Source of the DNA: Pseudomonas spelaei
GTDB lineage: Bacteria; Pseudomonadota; Gammaproteobacteria; Pseudomonadales; Pseudomonadaceae
Direction: 5' to 3'
NCBI RefSeq assembly: GCF_009724245.1
Contig: NZ_WNNK01000009.1
Location: 124,001-188,000 of the forward strand
Length of the DNA: 64,000 nucleotides
The stretch's first letter is position 1. Every line of letters begins with the position of its first letter. The position numbers were made by a program, and so were the translations under genes. The notes beneath the pieces are model-generated. The model made no database searches, was not told where the DNA came from, and saw only the letters and a program-made list of their open reading frames with translations. Of this stretch, positions 10,024 through 17,630 are shown in pieces.

Positions 10024-11388
10024 TCAGGAATGCGCTTGGGAAAGTTTAGTCAGCTCGGGGCCTTTGGCCGGTGGCTCCTTGAGCACCACGCGCTTGATCG
10101 GGCCGACAATCACCAGGTAACTGAACACCGCCACCAAGGCATTCGCACCGACGAAGACCAGCGCCCACTTGAACGAGCCGGTGGTGCTGATGATGTAGCC
10201 GATCACAATCGGTGTGGTGATCGAGGCGATGTTGCCGAACATGTTGAACAAGCCGCCGCTCAACCCGGCGATTTGTTTCGGCGAGGTGTCGGACACCACC
10301 GCCCAACCGAGTGCGCCAACGCCTTTGCCAAAGAAGGCCAGCGCCATGAATCCCACCACCATCCATTCGATGTCGACGTAGTTGCACGCCACGATGCTGC
10401 TGGAAATCAGCAGCCCGCCAATGATCGGCGCCTTGCGGGCGAAGGTCAGCGAATGGCCTTTGCGCAGCAGGTAGTCGGAAATCACCCCGCCCAAGACGCC
10501 ACCGATAAAGCCGCAGATGGCCGGCAACGACGCAATGAACCCCGCCTTGAGGATCGTCATGCCGCGCTCCTGCACCAGGTACACCGGGAACCAGGTCAGG
10601 AAGAAATAGGTAATACCGTTGATGCAGTACTGGCCCAGGTACACGCCGAGCATCATGCGGTTGGTCAGCAACTGGCGGATGTAATCCCACTTCGGTCCAT
10701 CAACTGCCTTACCTTTGCCCTTGTCCTGATCCATATCGACCATGCCGCCGTTGTCAGCGATGTGCTGGAGCTCGGCGTCATTGATCATCGGGTGCTGGCG
10801 CGGGCTGTGGATAACTTTCAGCCAGATCAGCGAGAACACAATGCCGATGCCGCCCATGACGATAAACACGTGCTGCCAGCCAAAGGTGTAGACGATCCAG
10901 CCCATCAACGGCGCGAACAGCACCGTCGCGAAGTACTGCGCCGAGTTGAAGATCGCCGACGCTGTGCCGCGCTCGGCGGTCGGAAACCAGGCGGCGACGA
11001 TCCGCGCATTGCCGGGAAAGGATGGCGCTTCGGCCAGGCCCACCAGGAAGCGCAGCATGAACAGCGCGACAATGGCGGTTGAAAGGCCAAACTCACCGAC
11101 ATAACCCTGCAACACCGTGAACAGTGACCAGGTGAAGATGCTCAGTGCATAGATTTTTTTCGAACCAAAACGGTCCAGCAGCCAGCCGCCGGGAATTTGC
11201 CCGGCCACGTAGGCCCAACCGAATGCGGAGAAGATATAACCGAGGGTGACCGCGTCGATGCCGAGGTCTTTTTGCAGGCTGGAGCCGGCGATGGCGATGG
11301 TGGCCCGGTCGGCGTAGTTGATCGTGGTCACCAGGAACAGCATGAGCAGGATCAAATAGCGGACATGGGTCGGCTTGGTCGCTTGCAT
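10024..11388 (-). CDS. gudP: MFS hexarate (glucarate/galactarate) transporter, GudP/GarP type
   Basis: Twelve-helix major facilitator of the anion:cation symporter group, 454 residues, closely resembling E. coli GudP along its whole length. Shared stretches include [27 protein letters not shown] (helix 2-3 loop), [40 protein letters not shown] and [17 protein letters not shown]. Import of galactarate and/or glucarate is strongly suggested by garD 13 bases downstream and kdgD upstream. Which hexarate is preferred cannot be decided. Upstream, a REPIN (11455-11541) separates it from the dehydrogenase gene. Confidence 0.93.
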   Translation of the reverse strand: MQATKPTHVRYLILLMLFLVTTINYADRATIAIAGSSLQKDLGIDAVTLGYIFSAFGWAYVAGQIPGGWLLDRFGSKKIYALSIFTWSLFTVLQGYVGEFGLSTAIVALFMLRFLVGLAEAPSFPGNARIVAAWFPTAERGTASAIFNSAQYFATVLFAPLMGWIVYTFGWQHVFIVMGGIGIVFSLIWLKVIHSPRQHPMINDAELQHIADNGGMVDMDQDKGKGKAVDGPKWDYIRQLLTNRMMLGVYLGQYCINGITYFFLTWFPVYLVQERGMTILKAGFIASLPAICGFIGGVLGGVISDYLLRKGHSLTFARKAPIIGGLLISSSIVACNYVDIEWMVVGFMALAFFGKGVGALGWAVVSDTSPKQIAGLSGGLFNMFGNIASITTPIVIGYIISTTGSFKWALVFVGANALVAVFSYLVIVGPIKRVVLKEPPAKGPELTKLSQAHS

Positions 11389-11454
11389 GTAGATGTACTC
11401 CCACTAATTATTTTTTTTGCGGGTAATTTCGTTGTTTTGTGAGAGCCGCTTTAT

Positions 11455-11541
11455 GCGGGAGTCGGGCTTGCCCGCGATGCGGGCACCTCGGCGTGTCAGG
11501 AACACCTTGGTGATGCAATCGCAGGCAAGCCAGCTCCCACA
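11455..11541. repeat. REPIN, copy 3
   Basis: Inverted REP pair: GCGGGAGTCGGGCTTGCCCG at 11455 and the reverse complement with ATCGCAGGCAAGCCAGCTCCC near 11518. The arms are of mixed subtype. It lies inside the leftward galactarate gene series, between the dehydrogenase and the transporter, where a hairpin could separate transcript segments. Confidence 0.85.
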
Positions 11542-11583
11542 TAAAGCCGCCCCTATCAGCCAGCCTCTACAAAGGTGCTGCTG

Positions 11584-13029
11584 TTACGAACCGATGTAGC
11601 TGGTTTTCACCACTGTGTAGAACTCTTGCGCATAGCGACCCTGCTCACGCGAACCGTAGGATGAACCTTTACGGCCACCGAACGGAACGTGGTAATCCAC
11701 ACCGGCGGTCGGCAGGTTAACCATCACCATCCCGGCCTGGGAGTGACGCTTGAAGTGGTTGGCGTACTTCAACGACGTGGTGGCAATGCCCGCCGACAGA
11801 CCGAACTCGGTGTCATTGGCCATCGCCAGCGCCGCCTCGTAATCCGCCACGCGAACCACGTTGGCCACCGGGCCAAAGATCTCTTCTCGGCTGATGCGCA
11901 TGGCGGCTTCGCTGTCGGCAAACAGCGTCGGGGCCAAGTAGTAACCTTCGGTATCGCAGGTCACCAAGCCGCCACCGCTCACCAGCCGCGCACCTTCGCT
12001 TTGGCCAATGTCTATGTATTTCAGGTCCTGATCCAATTGCGCCTGGGACACCACCGGGCCGATGTCGGTGCCGGTTTTCAGGGCGTGGCCGACCTTGATC
12101 GACTTCATCCGTTCAGCCATGGCGGCAACGAACTGGTCGTGAATTCCGGCGGTGACAATCAAACGGCTGGAAGCAGTGCAACGCTGGCCTGTGGAATAGA
12201 ACGCGCTCTGTACCGACAGCTCTACAGCCTGTTTGAGGTCGGCGTCATCCAGAATGATCTGCGGGTTCTTGCCGCCCATTTCCAACTGCACTTTGGCCTG
12301 GCGCGACACACAGCTGACAGCGATTTGCCGTCCGACGCCAACCGAACCGGTAAAGCTGATGCCATCAACTTTCGGGCTATTAACCATGGCATCGCCAACG
12401 GTACGACCGCTGCCCATCACCAGATTGAACACACCGGCCGGGAAGCCGGCGCGGGAGATAATTTCCGCCAGGGCCCAGGCACAACCCGGAACCAACTCGG
12501 CGGGTTTGAGCACGACGCAGTTGCCATAGGCCAACGCCGGGGCAATCTTCCAGGCAGGGATGGCAATCGGGAAGTTCCACGGGGTGATCAGGCCAACCAC
12601 ACCGAGGGCTTCACGGGTGACTTCAACATTGACGCCTGGACGAACCGACGGCAGGTAGTCGCCGGACAGACGCAGGCATTCACCGGCGAAGAACTTGAAG
12701 ATATTACCGGCGCGGGTCACTTCGCCGATGGCTTCGGGCAGGGTCTTGCCCTCCTCCCGGGCCAGCAAGGTGCCAAGCTCTTCGCGGCGGGCGAGGATTT
12801 CACTGCCGACTTTGTCCAGGGCGTCATGACGCGCCTGGATACCCGAGGTCGACCAGGCCGGGAACGCAGCGCGGGCGGCGTCAATGGCGGCGTGGACTTG
12901 AGCGAGGTCAGCCTTGGCGTAATCGCCAATGACATCAGACAACTCAGACGGGTTGATATTGGCCGAATAGTCGGCGCCAGCGACCCATTGGCCGCCGATG
13001 TAGTTGTCAAAACGTTTGGCTTGAGACAC
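11584..13029 (-). CDS. Aldehyde dehydrogenase, probable alpha-ketoglutarate semialdehyde dehydrogenase
   Basis: Last step of the hexarate pathway: 2,5-dioxopentanoate plus NAD(P)+ to 2-oxoglutarate, feeding the TCA cycle. The 481-residue ALDH shows TPWNFP (about 149-154, Asn152), ELVPG and the nucleotide-binding FTGSVGVGRQI, the general base Glu250 (QLEMGGKNP) and the catalytic Cys284 in GQRCTASSR. C-terminal FGGRKGSSYGSREQG is typical of ketoglutarate-semialdehyde dehydrogenases. The specific substrate is inferred from kdgD directly upstream (54 bases), whose product is exactly this semialdehyde. An intrinsic terminator lies between the two genes. Confidence 0.9.
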   Translation of the reverse strand: MSQAKRFDNYIGGQWVAGADYSANINPSELSDVIGDYAKADLAQVHAAIDAARAAFPAWSTSGIQARHDALDKVGSEILARREELGTLLAREEGKTLPEAIGEVTRAGNIFKFFAGECLRLSGDYLPSVRPGVNVEVTREALGVVGLITPWNFPIAIPAWKIAPALAYGNCVVLKPAELVPGCAWALAEIISRAGFPAGVFNLVMGSGRTVGDAMVNSPKVDGISFTGSVGVGRQIAVSCVSRQAKVQLEMGGKNPQIILDDADLKQAVELSVQSAFYSTGQRCTASSRLIVTAGIHDQFVAAMAERMKSIKVGHALKTGTDIGPVVSQAQLDQDLKYIDIGQSEGARLVSGGGLVTCDTEGYYLAPTLFADSEAAMRISREEIFGPVANVVRVADYEAALAMANDTEFGLSAGIATTSLKYANHFKRHSQAGMVMVNLPTAGVDYHVPFGGRKGSSYGSREQGRYAQEFYTVVKTSYIGS

Positions 13030-13046
13030 GAATCTTCTCCTGACGC

Positions 13047-13075
13047 AAAAAGCCGCTGATTGCTCAGCGGCTTTG
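13047..13075 (-). terminator. Intrinsic terminator/attenuator between kdgD and the dehydrogenase gene
   Basis: Reading leftward, AGCCGCTGA, a 4-base loop and TCAGCGGCT form a perfect 9-bp stem followed by five U. It sits between two co-oriented pathway genes, so it probably lowers rather than blocks expression of the downstream genes. Confidence 0.75.
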
Positions 13076-13083
13076 GTGATGGG

Positions 13084-13995
13084 TTATTGCGCGCCTTGCT
13101 TGTCGATCAGCGCGGCCAGGGCTTCGTATTCTTCCGGCAGCAGATCGGTCAACGGCGTGCGCACGGGACCGGCGTCGTACCCGACAATTTTCGCCCCGGC
13201 CTTGACGATGCTCACCGCGTAACCGGCCTTGCGATTACGGATGTCCAGGTACGGCAGGAAGAAGTCATCGATGATCTTGCCGACGGTGGCGTGATCCTCA
13301 CGGGCAATGGCGTGATAAAAATCCATCGCGGTTTTCGGGATGAAGTTGAACACCGCCGAGGAGTACACCGGTACGCCCAAAGCCTTGTAGGCAGCGGCGT
13401 AAACCTCTGCAGTCGGCAAGCCACCCAGGTAGCTGAAACGGTCACCAAGGCGACGGCGGATCGACACCATCAACTCGATGTCACCCAAGCCGTCCTTGTA
13501 ACCGATCAGGTTTGGGCAACGCTCGGCCAGGCGCTCCAACAGCGGCGCGGTCAGGCGGCAAACGTTGCGGTTGTAGACCACCACGCCGATTTTTACCGAT
13601 TTGCACACGGCTTCAACGTGGGCGGCGACGCCGTCCTGGCTAGCTTCGGTCAGGTAGTGCGGCAGCAGCAACAGGCCCTTGGCGCCAAGGCGCTCGGCTT
13701 CCTGGGCGTACTCAATGGCCTGGCGGGTCGAACCGCCGACACCGGCGAGGATTGGCACGCTGGTGGCGCAGGTATCTACGGCGGTTTTCACCACCTGGGA
13801 ATATTCACTGGCCGCCAGGGAGAAGAACTCACCGGTGCCGCCGGCGGCAAATAAGGCAGTGGCGCCATAAGGGGCCAGCCATTCCAGGCGCTTGATGTAA
13901 CCCGCCTGATGGAAATCACCTTGGGCGTTGAAATCGGTCACAGGGAAAGACAGCAGACCGGAGGAGAGGATGGACTTCAGTTCTTGTGGATTCAT
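13084..13995 (-). CDS. kdgD: 5-dehydro-4-deoxyglucarate dehydratase
   Basis: Decarboxylating dehydratase: 5-dehydro-4-deoxy-D-glucarate to 2,5-dioxopentanoate plus CO2 and water. It is a 303-residue DHDPS/NAL-superfamily TIM barrel. The Schiff-base lysine is Lys167 in [10 protein letters not shown], the conserved barrel tyrosine is Tyr141 (VVVYNRN), and the carboxylate-binding loop is GGTGEFFSL (about 52-60). This is the first gene of the leftward hexarate block and therefore the probable target of the GntR regulator. A palindrome (14056-14075) and a TATAGT -10-like hexamer lie upstream. Confidence 0.95.
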   Translation of the reverse strand: MNPQELKSILSSGLLSFPVTDFNAQGDFHQAGYIKRLEWLAPYGATALFAAGGTGEFFSLAASEYSQVVKTAVDTCATSVPILAGVGGSTRQAIEYAQEAERLGAKGLLLLPHYLTEASQDGVAAHVEAVCKSVKIGVVVYNRNVCRLTAPLLERLAERCPNLIGYKDGLGDIELMVSIRRRLGDRFSYLGGLPTAEVYAAAYKALGVPVYSSAVFNFIPKTAMDFYHAIAREDHATVGKIIDDFFLPYLDIRNRKAGYAVSIVKAGAKIVGYDAGPVRTPLTDLLPEEYEALAALIDKQGAQ

Positions 13996-14055
13996 TATTC
14001 GAACACCCTGGGCAAAGACTATCTGTTGAGAGATTGCTGATGGTTATTTGTTGAT

Positions 14056-14075
14056 GTCGTACGTCATCGTACAAC
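14056..14075 (-). promoter_or_regulatory. Candidate GntR-family operator at the kdgD promoter
   Basis: Inverted repeat with half-sites GTCGTACG and CGTACAAC around a 4-base TCAT centre. On the minus strand it abuts a TATAGT -10-like hexamer (14079-14074), so a bound repressor would cover the kdgD transcription start. The 10-mer GTTGTACGAT of one half-site recurs at 16304-16313, upstream of the FadR-type regulator gene. Binding is inferred. Confidence 0.55.
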
Positions 14076-14151
14076 TATAAAAGTATTCGTCAACAGCAAT
14101 TCATCAGGTCCACGGGCAGCCAGGGTTTTGGCGGCGTCTAAAACGGGCTTC

Positions 14152-14179
14152 TTGACGTAGGAATTTATTCCTCTATTAT
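14152..14179 (+). promoter_or_regulatory. Strong sigma70-type promoter of the phospholipase C-like gene
   Basis: TTGACG at 14152-14157 and TATTAT at 14174-14179 are separated by 16 bases. The predicted start is near 14186. The spacer contains the small palindrome AGGAATTTATTCCT (14159-14172). The LexA box begins 8 bases after the -10 hexamer. Confidence 0.65.
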
Positions 14180-14187
14180 CCAAATAA

Positions 14188-14203
14188 CTGTATATACATA
14201 CAG
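14188..14203. promoter_or_regulatory. lexA box: LexA (SOS) box
   Basis: CTGTATATACATACAG fits the gamma-proteobacterial CTG-N10-CAG consensus, with the alternating TA core changed at one base (TATATATA to TATATACA). It is further flanked by AA on the left and TT on the right. It overlaps the predicted transcription start of the downstream gene, the usual place for LexA repression. Confidence 0.8.
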
Positions 14204-14242
14204 TTATTAAGGAAGAGTCCTACGACATAGCAAGGAGCTAAC

Positions 14243-15394
14243 ATGTCAGTACTTGAATCGGTAACACGCTCGAAAAACCCCTCCCTCCGTTTTGAAGGTG
14301 GCGAACACACCGCCATCGGCGACGACACCCTGCTGCGTTTCGCCAAGGACGCACCGGCGATCCCCGGTCGAGAGGTTGAGTTGCACCTGCCCAATGGTCT
14401 CGCCCTACGGTATGGCCAGATCATTTCCCTGGGCGGTGATTTCTACGGTATCCCTGGCCAGGCCATCAGCGATGGCGCATCGGCAACCGACCGTGTGCAA
14501 CGGTTTACTGCGGCGTTCAACTCGCTGGCAGTCCTGCCGGCTGCGCGAGAGGAAGCCGGCAAGATCCTGGCGGTCATGCAAAAGGAGATCAATGCGGTCA
14601 ACCAGGCGATCAAGGACGGCAAGCAGCCCCACGAGGCTTACGATGCGCTCGGCGATACCTTGTCCGAAGAGTGGAACCGGATTACCGGTGGCGGCAGTGC
14701 CGTGTCGGCGATGGTTCCGCTGGGGCGCTACCTGAAACTGGCGGCGGACAACGCTGACCATTTCGGCGAATGGGCGTTGTCAGCTTATTTGGCAGGCCAT
14801 ACGGCGGCACTGCAACAAGCCGTCGTGGCGCATCAAAGTGGTACCGACCAGGCGTTGGAACTGGCTTATGCCATGAACAGCTTTGCGGACCACTTTTTGA
14901 CCGACCTGTTTTCCGCCGGCCATCTGCGCGTGCCGCGCAAGCAACTGGCCGCGGTGGTGACACCGGGCGAGCTGGGGTCGCTGATCAGCCGTTTTATGCA
15001 TGACGAAGACAGTAAGTTCGGACTCAACGTACGCAATGCCTTGGGTGATCAGTGGCACGCCTACGGTGATAAACGCTATTTCGACACCAATGACGCGGCC
15101 AATCGGGCCCAGGTTAAACGCGCGGTGCAGGCTTCGGCGGACGAGATCTTCGAGACGTTTATCAGCGGTATCGCGCCCTCCCCGGCCAACTTCAAGGCAC
15201 CGCTGTATGTGCCGGATTTGAATGCGGCGAACAACCCGAACAATAACTTCTCGCCGCTGTTCAAGGCTGAAGGCGACAAGGTGCTGCGCCGCCAGGACGT
15301 CAATAACCTCAACGACAAGCACTGGACCAACGACTGGTGGGGCTGGAGCACGTATCTGTTGCTCAAGGACTACAAGCCGAATCAGCCTGATTAA
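14243..15394 (+). CDS. Zinc-dependent phospholipase C-like protein, predicted SOS-regulated
   Basis: A 383-residue protein resembling the zinc PLC / S1-P1 nuclease fold. The clearest part is SFADHFLTDLFSAGHLR, in which His217, Asp221 and His227 keep the H-x3-D-x5-H spacing of zinc ligands His118, Asp122 and His128 of B. cereus PLC. Further His/Asp residues (ADHF at about 171-174, AGH at 184-186, HDED near 250) could complete the site. Hydrolysis of phosphatidylcholine-type lipids is a family inference. There is no N-terminal signal peptide or lipobox, so it is cytoplasmic or exported otherwise. It has its own promoter and LexA box plus a CAAGGAG ribosome site. It sits between kdgD and the hexarate regulator but shows no link to sugar-acid metabolism. 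A degenerate REPIN follows. Confidence 0.75.
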   Translation: MSVLESVTRSKNPSLRFEGGEHTAIGDDTLLRFAKDAPAIPGREVELHLPNGLALRYGQIISLGGDFYGIPGQAISDGASATDRVQRFTAAFNSLAVLPAAREEAGKILAVMQKEINAVNQAIKDGKQPHEAYDALGDTLSEEWNRITGGGSAVSAMVPLGRYLKLAADNADHFGEWALSAYLAGHTAALQQAVVAHQSGTDQALELAYAMNSFADHFLTDLFSAGHLRVPRKQLAAVVTPGELGSLISRFMHDEDSKFGLNVRNALGDQWHAYGDKRYFDTNDAANRAQVKRAVQASADEIFETFISGIAPSPANFKAPLYVPDLNAANNPNNNFSPLFKAEGDKVLRRQDVNNLNDKHWTNDWWGWSTYLLLKDYKPNQPD

Positions 15395-15397
15395 GCG

Positions 15398-15495
15398 GTA
15401 GGAGCTGTCGAACCCATACGATGCGGACACCGTGCAGTTTCAGCTACACCGCAGCGATGCATTCGCAGCCTCGCTAAAGCTCGACAGCGCCTACA
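15398..15495. repeat. Degenerate REPIN of a second REP family
   Basis: The right arm GCATTCGCAGCCTCGCTAAAGCTCGACAGC (15459 on, 30 bases, shown here only by its ends GCATTCGC and GCTCGACAGC) is of the same type as the copy at 62969-63078. The left arm keeps only GTAGGAGCTGTCGA before degenerating. It lies between the convergent phospholipase C-like gene and the GntR gene. Confidence 0.6.
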
Positions 15496-15504
15496 CAATG
15501 ACAT

Positions 15505-16254
15505 TCAGCCGCGCTGCGCCTGTGCCTCTTCATGGGCATGACGCAACCGCTCACGACTGTTGGTCAGGTGCAACCGCATTGCCGCCCGTGCCGCATCCGA
15601 ATCCTGACGGGCAATCGCGTCGTAGATTTCTTCGTGTTCGCGGCTCAGGCGGCTCATGTAGTGTTGTTGGTCATCATGGGCCAAACGCGCGGAGTTCAGG
15701 CGAGTGCGCGGGATAATGCTGGTGCCCAGGTGGGTCATGATGTCGGTGAAGTATCGGTTGCCGGTGGACAAGGCAATCTGCAGGTGAAACTGAAAGTCCG
15801 ACGCTACCGCATCACCGGCGTGGGCAGCGCTTTCGTTCAACGCATCCAGGGCGGCGCGCATGGCCGCCAACTGCTCGTCACTGCGCCGCTGGGCTGCCAG
15901 GCCGGCGGACTCCACTTCAAGGCTGATGCGCAGCTCCAGAATCGCCAGCACATCACGCAATGTCACCACCGTGGCCGGGTCGATCCGAAAACCGCTGGGG
16001 CTTGGCGTATCCAACACAAAGGTGCCGATGCCGTGACGGGTTTCCACCTGCCCTGCCGCCTGCAACCGCGAGATAGCCTCACGCACTACAGTGCGGCTGA
16101 CACCATGGGCATCCATGATCGCCGACTCGGTCGGCAATTTATCACCACGCTTGAGCTGGCCGTCGCGGATCTGCTCGGACAGCACCGTGACCAATTCCTG
16201 GGCAAGGCTGCGACGCTTGCGGGGAAGACGAGGAGCGGCGCTGGAGTTTTCCAT
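15505..16254 (-). CDS. FadR-subfamily GntR transcriptional regulator (FCD domain)
   Basis: A 249-residue regulator with an N-terminal winged helix-turn-helix (about 14-82: LAQELVTVLSEQI, GDKLPTESAIMDAHGVSRTVVREAISRLQAAG, GIGTFV). The C-terminal helical FCD ligand domain (about 100-235) has the putative metal ligands Asp/His of DFQFHLQIALSTGN and REHEEIYDAI, ending in AMRLHLTNSRERL. FCD regulators commonly bind sugar acids or small carboxylates, and this one lies next to the hexarate block, so galactarate/glucarate-responsive control is the best guess. A copy of the GTTGTACGAT motif of the kdgD operator sits 50 bases upstream (16304-16313), suggesting autoregulation. Confidence 0.88.
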   Translation of the reverse strand: MENSSAAPRLPRKRRSLAQELVTVLSEQIRDGQLKRGDKLPTESAIMDAHGVSRTVVREAISRLQAAGQVETRHGIGTFVLDTPSPSGFRIDPATVVTLRDVLAILELRISLEVESAGLAAQRRSDEQLAAMRAALDALNESAAHAGDAVASDFQFHLQIALSTGNRYFTDIMTHLGTSIIPRTRLNSARLAHDDQQHYMSRLSREHEEIYDAIARQDSDAARAAMRLHLTNSRERLRHAHEEAQAQRG

Positions 16255-16303
16255 GATGAATCATCTATCTCGGCGAACTAAAGGGGCATCATAGCCCAAG
16301 CCG

Positions 16304-16313
16304 GTTGTACGAT
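16304..16313 (-). promoter_or_regulatory. Half-site matching the kdgD operator, upstream of the GntR gene
   Basis: GTTGTACGAT is identical to one half of the kdgD-proximal palindrome. The second half here (CCGTTCTG) is not a good inverted match, so this is at most a weak or half operator. Confidence 0.35.
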
Positions 16314-16363
16314 CACCGTTCTGTCAGCACTTTCATCTGCAACCTGCAGGCTTTTACTGTGCG

Positions 16364-16397
16364 CAAAAAAATACCCCGGCAAAGCCGAGGCATTTTT
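16364..16397 (-). terminator. Intrinsic terminator of sspB
   Basis: Leftward, TGCCTCGGC, loop TTTG and GCCGGGGTA pair (with one G-U) and are followed by seven U. It lies about 30 bases past the sspB stop. Confidence 0.75.
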
Positions 16398-16425
16398 CAA
16401 CACTTGCCCGAAGGCTTGTGCCTTG

Positions 16426-16845
16426 TCACTTCACCACTTTCAGACTCGGACGACCGCTGGGACGCGGCGGCTCGGAATCAGGCGGCGGCACATCGTTGTC
16501 ATCTTCGAGCTCGATCGTATCGTCGTCCTCAAGAGGAGACTCCAGATCAAACACCATGCCCTGGCCGTTCTCCCGGGCATAAATCCCCAGGATGGCGCCG
16601 ATGGGCACGTACAGCGTATGCGGCACACCGCCGAAACGCCCTTCGAAACTGACCGCTTCATTGTCCATGTGCAGGTGTCTCACGGCACTGGGTGAAACGT
16701 TCAGGACGATCTGTCCGTCACTGGCAAAACCTTGCGGTACCTGCACGGCAGGAAACTCGGAATTGACCAGCATGTGCGGGGTGCAATCGTTGTCCACAAT
16801 CCACTCATAGAGCGCGCGGACCAGGTAAGGTCGACTGGAGTTCAT
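16426..16845 (-). CDS. sspB: ClpXP protease specificity-enhancing factor SspB
   Basis: Adaptor that hands ssrA-tagged and some other substrates (e.g. RseA fragments) to ClpXP. The 139-residue protein has the SspB fold (SSRPYLVRALYEWIVDN, HMLVNSEFPAVQVPQGF, YVPIGAILGIYARENGQGMVF). A flexible acidic/proline linker (about 103-130) follows, ending in the ClpX-docking XB motif RPSLKVVK at the very C-terminus, as in E. coli. It lies 17 bases after sspA in the sspAB operon. Confidence 0.97.
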   Translation of the reverse strand: MNSSRPYLVRALYEWIVDNDCTPHMLVNSEFPAVQVPQGFASDGQIVLNVSPSAVRHLHMDNEAVSFEGRFGGVPHTLYVPIGAILGIYARENGQGMVFDLESPLEDDDTIELEDDNDVPPPDSEPPRPSGRPSLKVVK

Positions 16846-16862
16846 CAGCGGCTCCTTAAGCC

Positions 16863-17480
16863 TTAGCGCATATCGCGTTCGACACCAGACAGACTCGCCT
16901 GGAAAGCCTCACGCGCAAACTGGCGCTCCATGTAATCAAGCAGCGGCTTGGCAGGCCGCGGCAGTTCAATGCCCAGAATCGGCAAGCGCCAGAGTATGGG
17001 TAATAGGCAGCAATCCACCAGACTTTGTTCCTCGCTGAGGAAAAAAGGTTTGTCGGCAAATAACGGCGAAACACCCGTCAGGCTCTCACGCAATTCCTTG
17101 CGCGCCTGAACGCGAGCCGCTTCTTTGCTGCGCGAATCCAGGATCAAATCGACCAGGCCACACCAGTCACGCTGAATCCGATGGATCAGCAGACGGCTGT
17201 TGGCACGTGCCACCGGATACACCGGCAACAAAGGCGGATGCGGGTAACGCTCATCCAGATATTCCATCACCACGGTTGACTCCCACAACGCCAAGTCACG
17301 ATCGACCAGGGTGGGCAAGCTGCCGTAAGGGTTCACTTCGATCAGTTTCGGCGGGTGACGACCGGCCTCCACACTGATGATCTCTGCGCTGACACCCTTC
17401 TCTGCGAGCACGATGCGTACTCGGTGGGAATAGTGGTCGGCGGGGTCGGAGTAACAGGCCAACCGATTGGTCACGCCCAT
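16863..17480 (-). CDS. sspA: Stringent starvation protein A
   Basis: A 205-residue GST-fold protein that binds RNA polymerase holoenzyme and modulates stationary-phase and virulence promoters. Visible parts are the thioredoxin-like N-domain ([66 protein letters not shown]) and the helical C-domain. The surface motif [14 protein letters not shown] is the conserved SspA signature important for polymerase binding. A GAGGAGG Shine-Dalgarno precedes the ATG. A large hairpin separates it from the bc1 operon upstream. Confidence 0.97.
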   Translation of the reverse strand: MGVTNRLACYSDPADHYSHRVRIVLAEKGVSAEIISVEAGRHPPKLIEVNPYGSLPTLVDRDLALWESTVVMEYLDERYPHPPLLPVYPVARANSRLLIHRIQRDWCGLVDLILDSRSKEAARVQARKELRESLTGVSPLFADKPFFLSEEQSLVDCCLLPILWRLPILGIELPRPAKPLLDYMERQFAREAFQASLSGVERDMR

Positions 17481-17525
17481 GGCGGTCCTCCTCGCTTGTT
17501 GAAATTATTGAAACGCTCAAAAACG

Positions 17526-17602
17526 AGCGCGCCCAGAGAGCATCTCCGTAACGCCTGGTTCAACCAGACCGTTACCTGTTCAGAGATGCCGCTGGGCGCG
17601 CA
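17526..17602 (-). terminator. Extended multi-stem hairpin between petC and sspA, probable petABC terminator
   Basis: Outer arms GCGCGCCCAG...GCATCTC (17527-17546) and GAGATGC...TGGGCGCGC (17583-17601) pair almost perfectly. Inside, GTAACG/CGTTAC and CTGG-TTCAA-CCAG form further stems, about 75 nt in all. On the minus strand the structure is followed by TCG and five U, suiting termination after petC. An alternative small stem CGCTC/GAGCG spans the U-run. The size exceeds what a simple terminator needs. Confidence 0.6.
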
Positions 17603-17630
17603 AGATTAACAGCAATTGCTTACGGTTGGA

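Noticed and set aside
14176-14424. Small minus-strand frame across the LexA box, a possible antitoxin-like partner of the phospholipase
   Set aside because: No ribosome site, overlaps the promoter and 5' end of the real gene in antisense, and no domain seen.
14100-16300. Prophage or genomic island around the SOS-controlled gene
   Set aside because: No integrase, tRNA/att repeat, phage structural or lysis genes; only a single gene with its control region.
17527-17601. tRNA or riboswitch in the petC-sspA hairpin
   Set aside because: No cloverleaf, anticodon or TpsiC-like loop, and no known riboswitch core; long simple stems followed by U5 suit a terminator.
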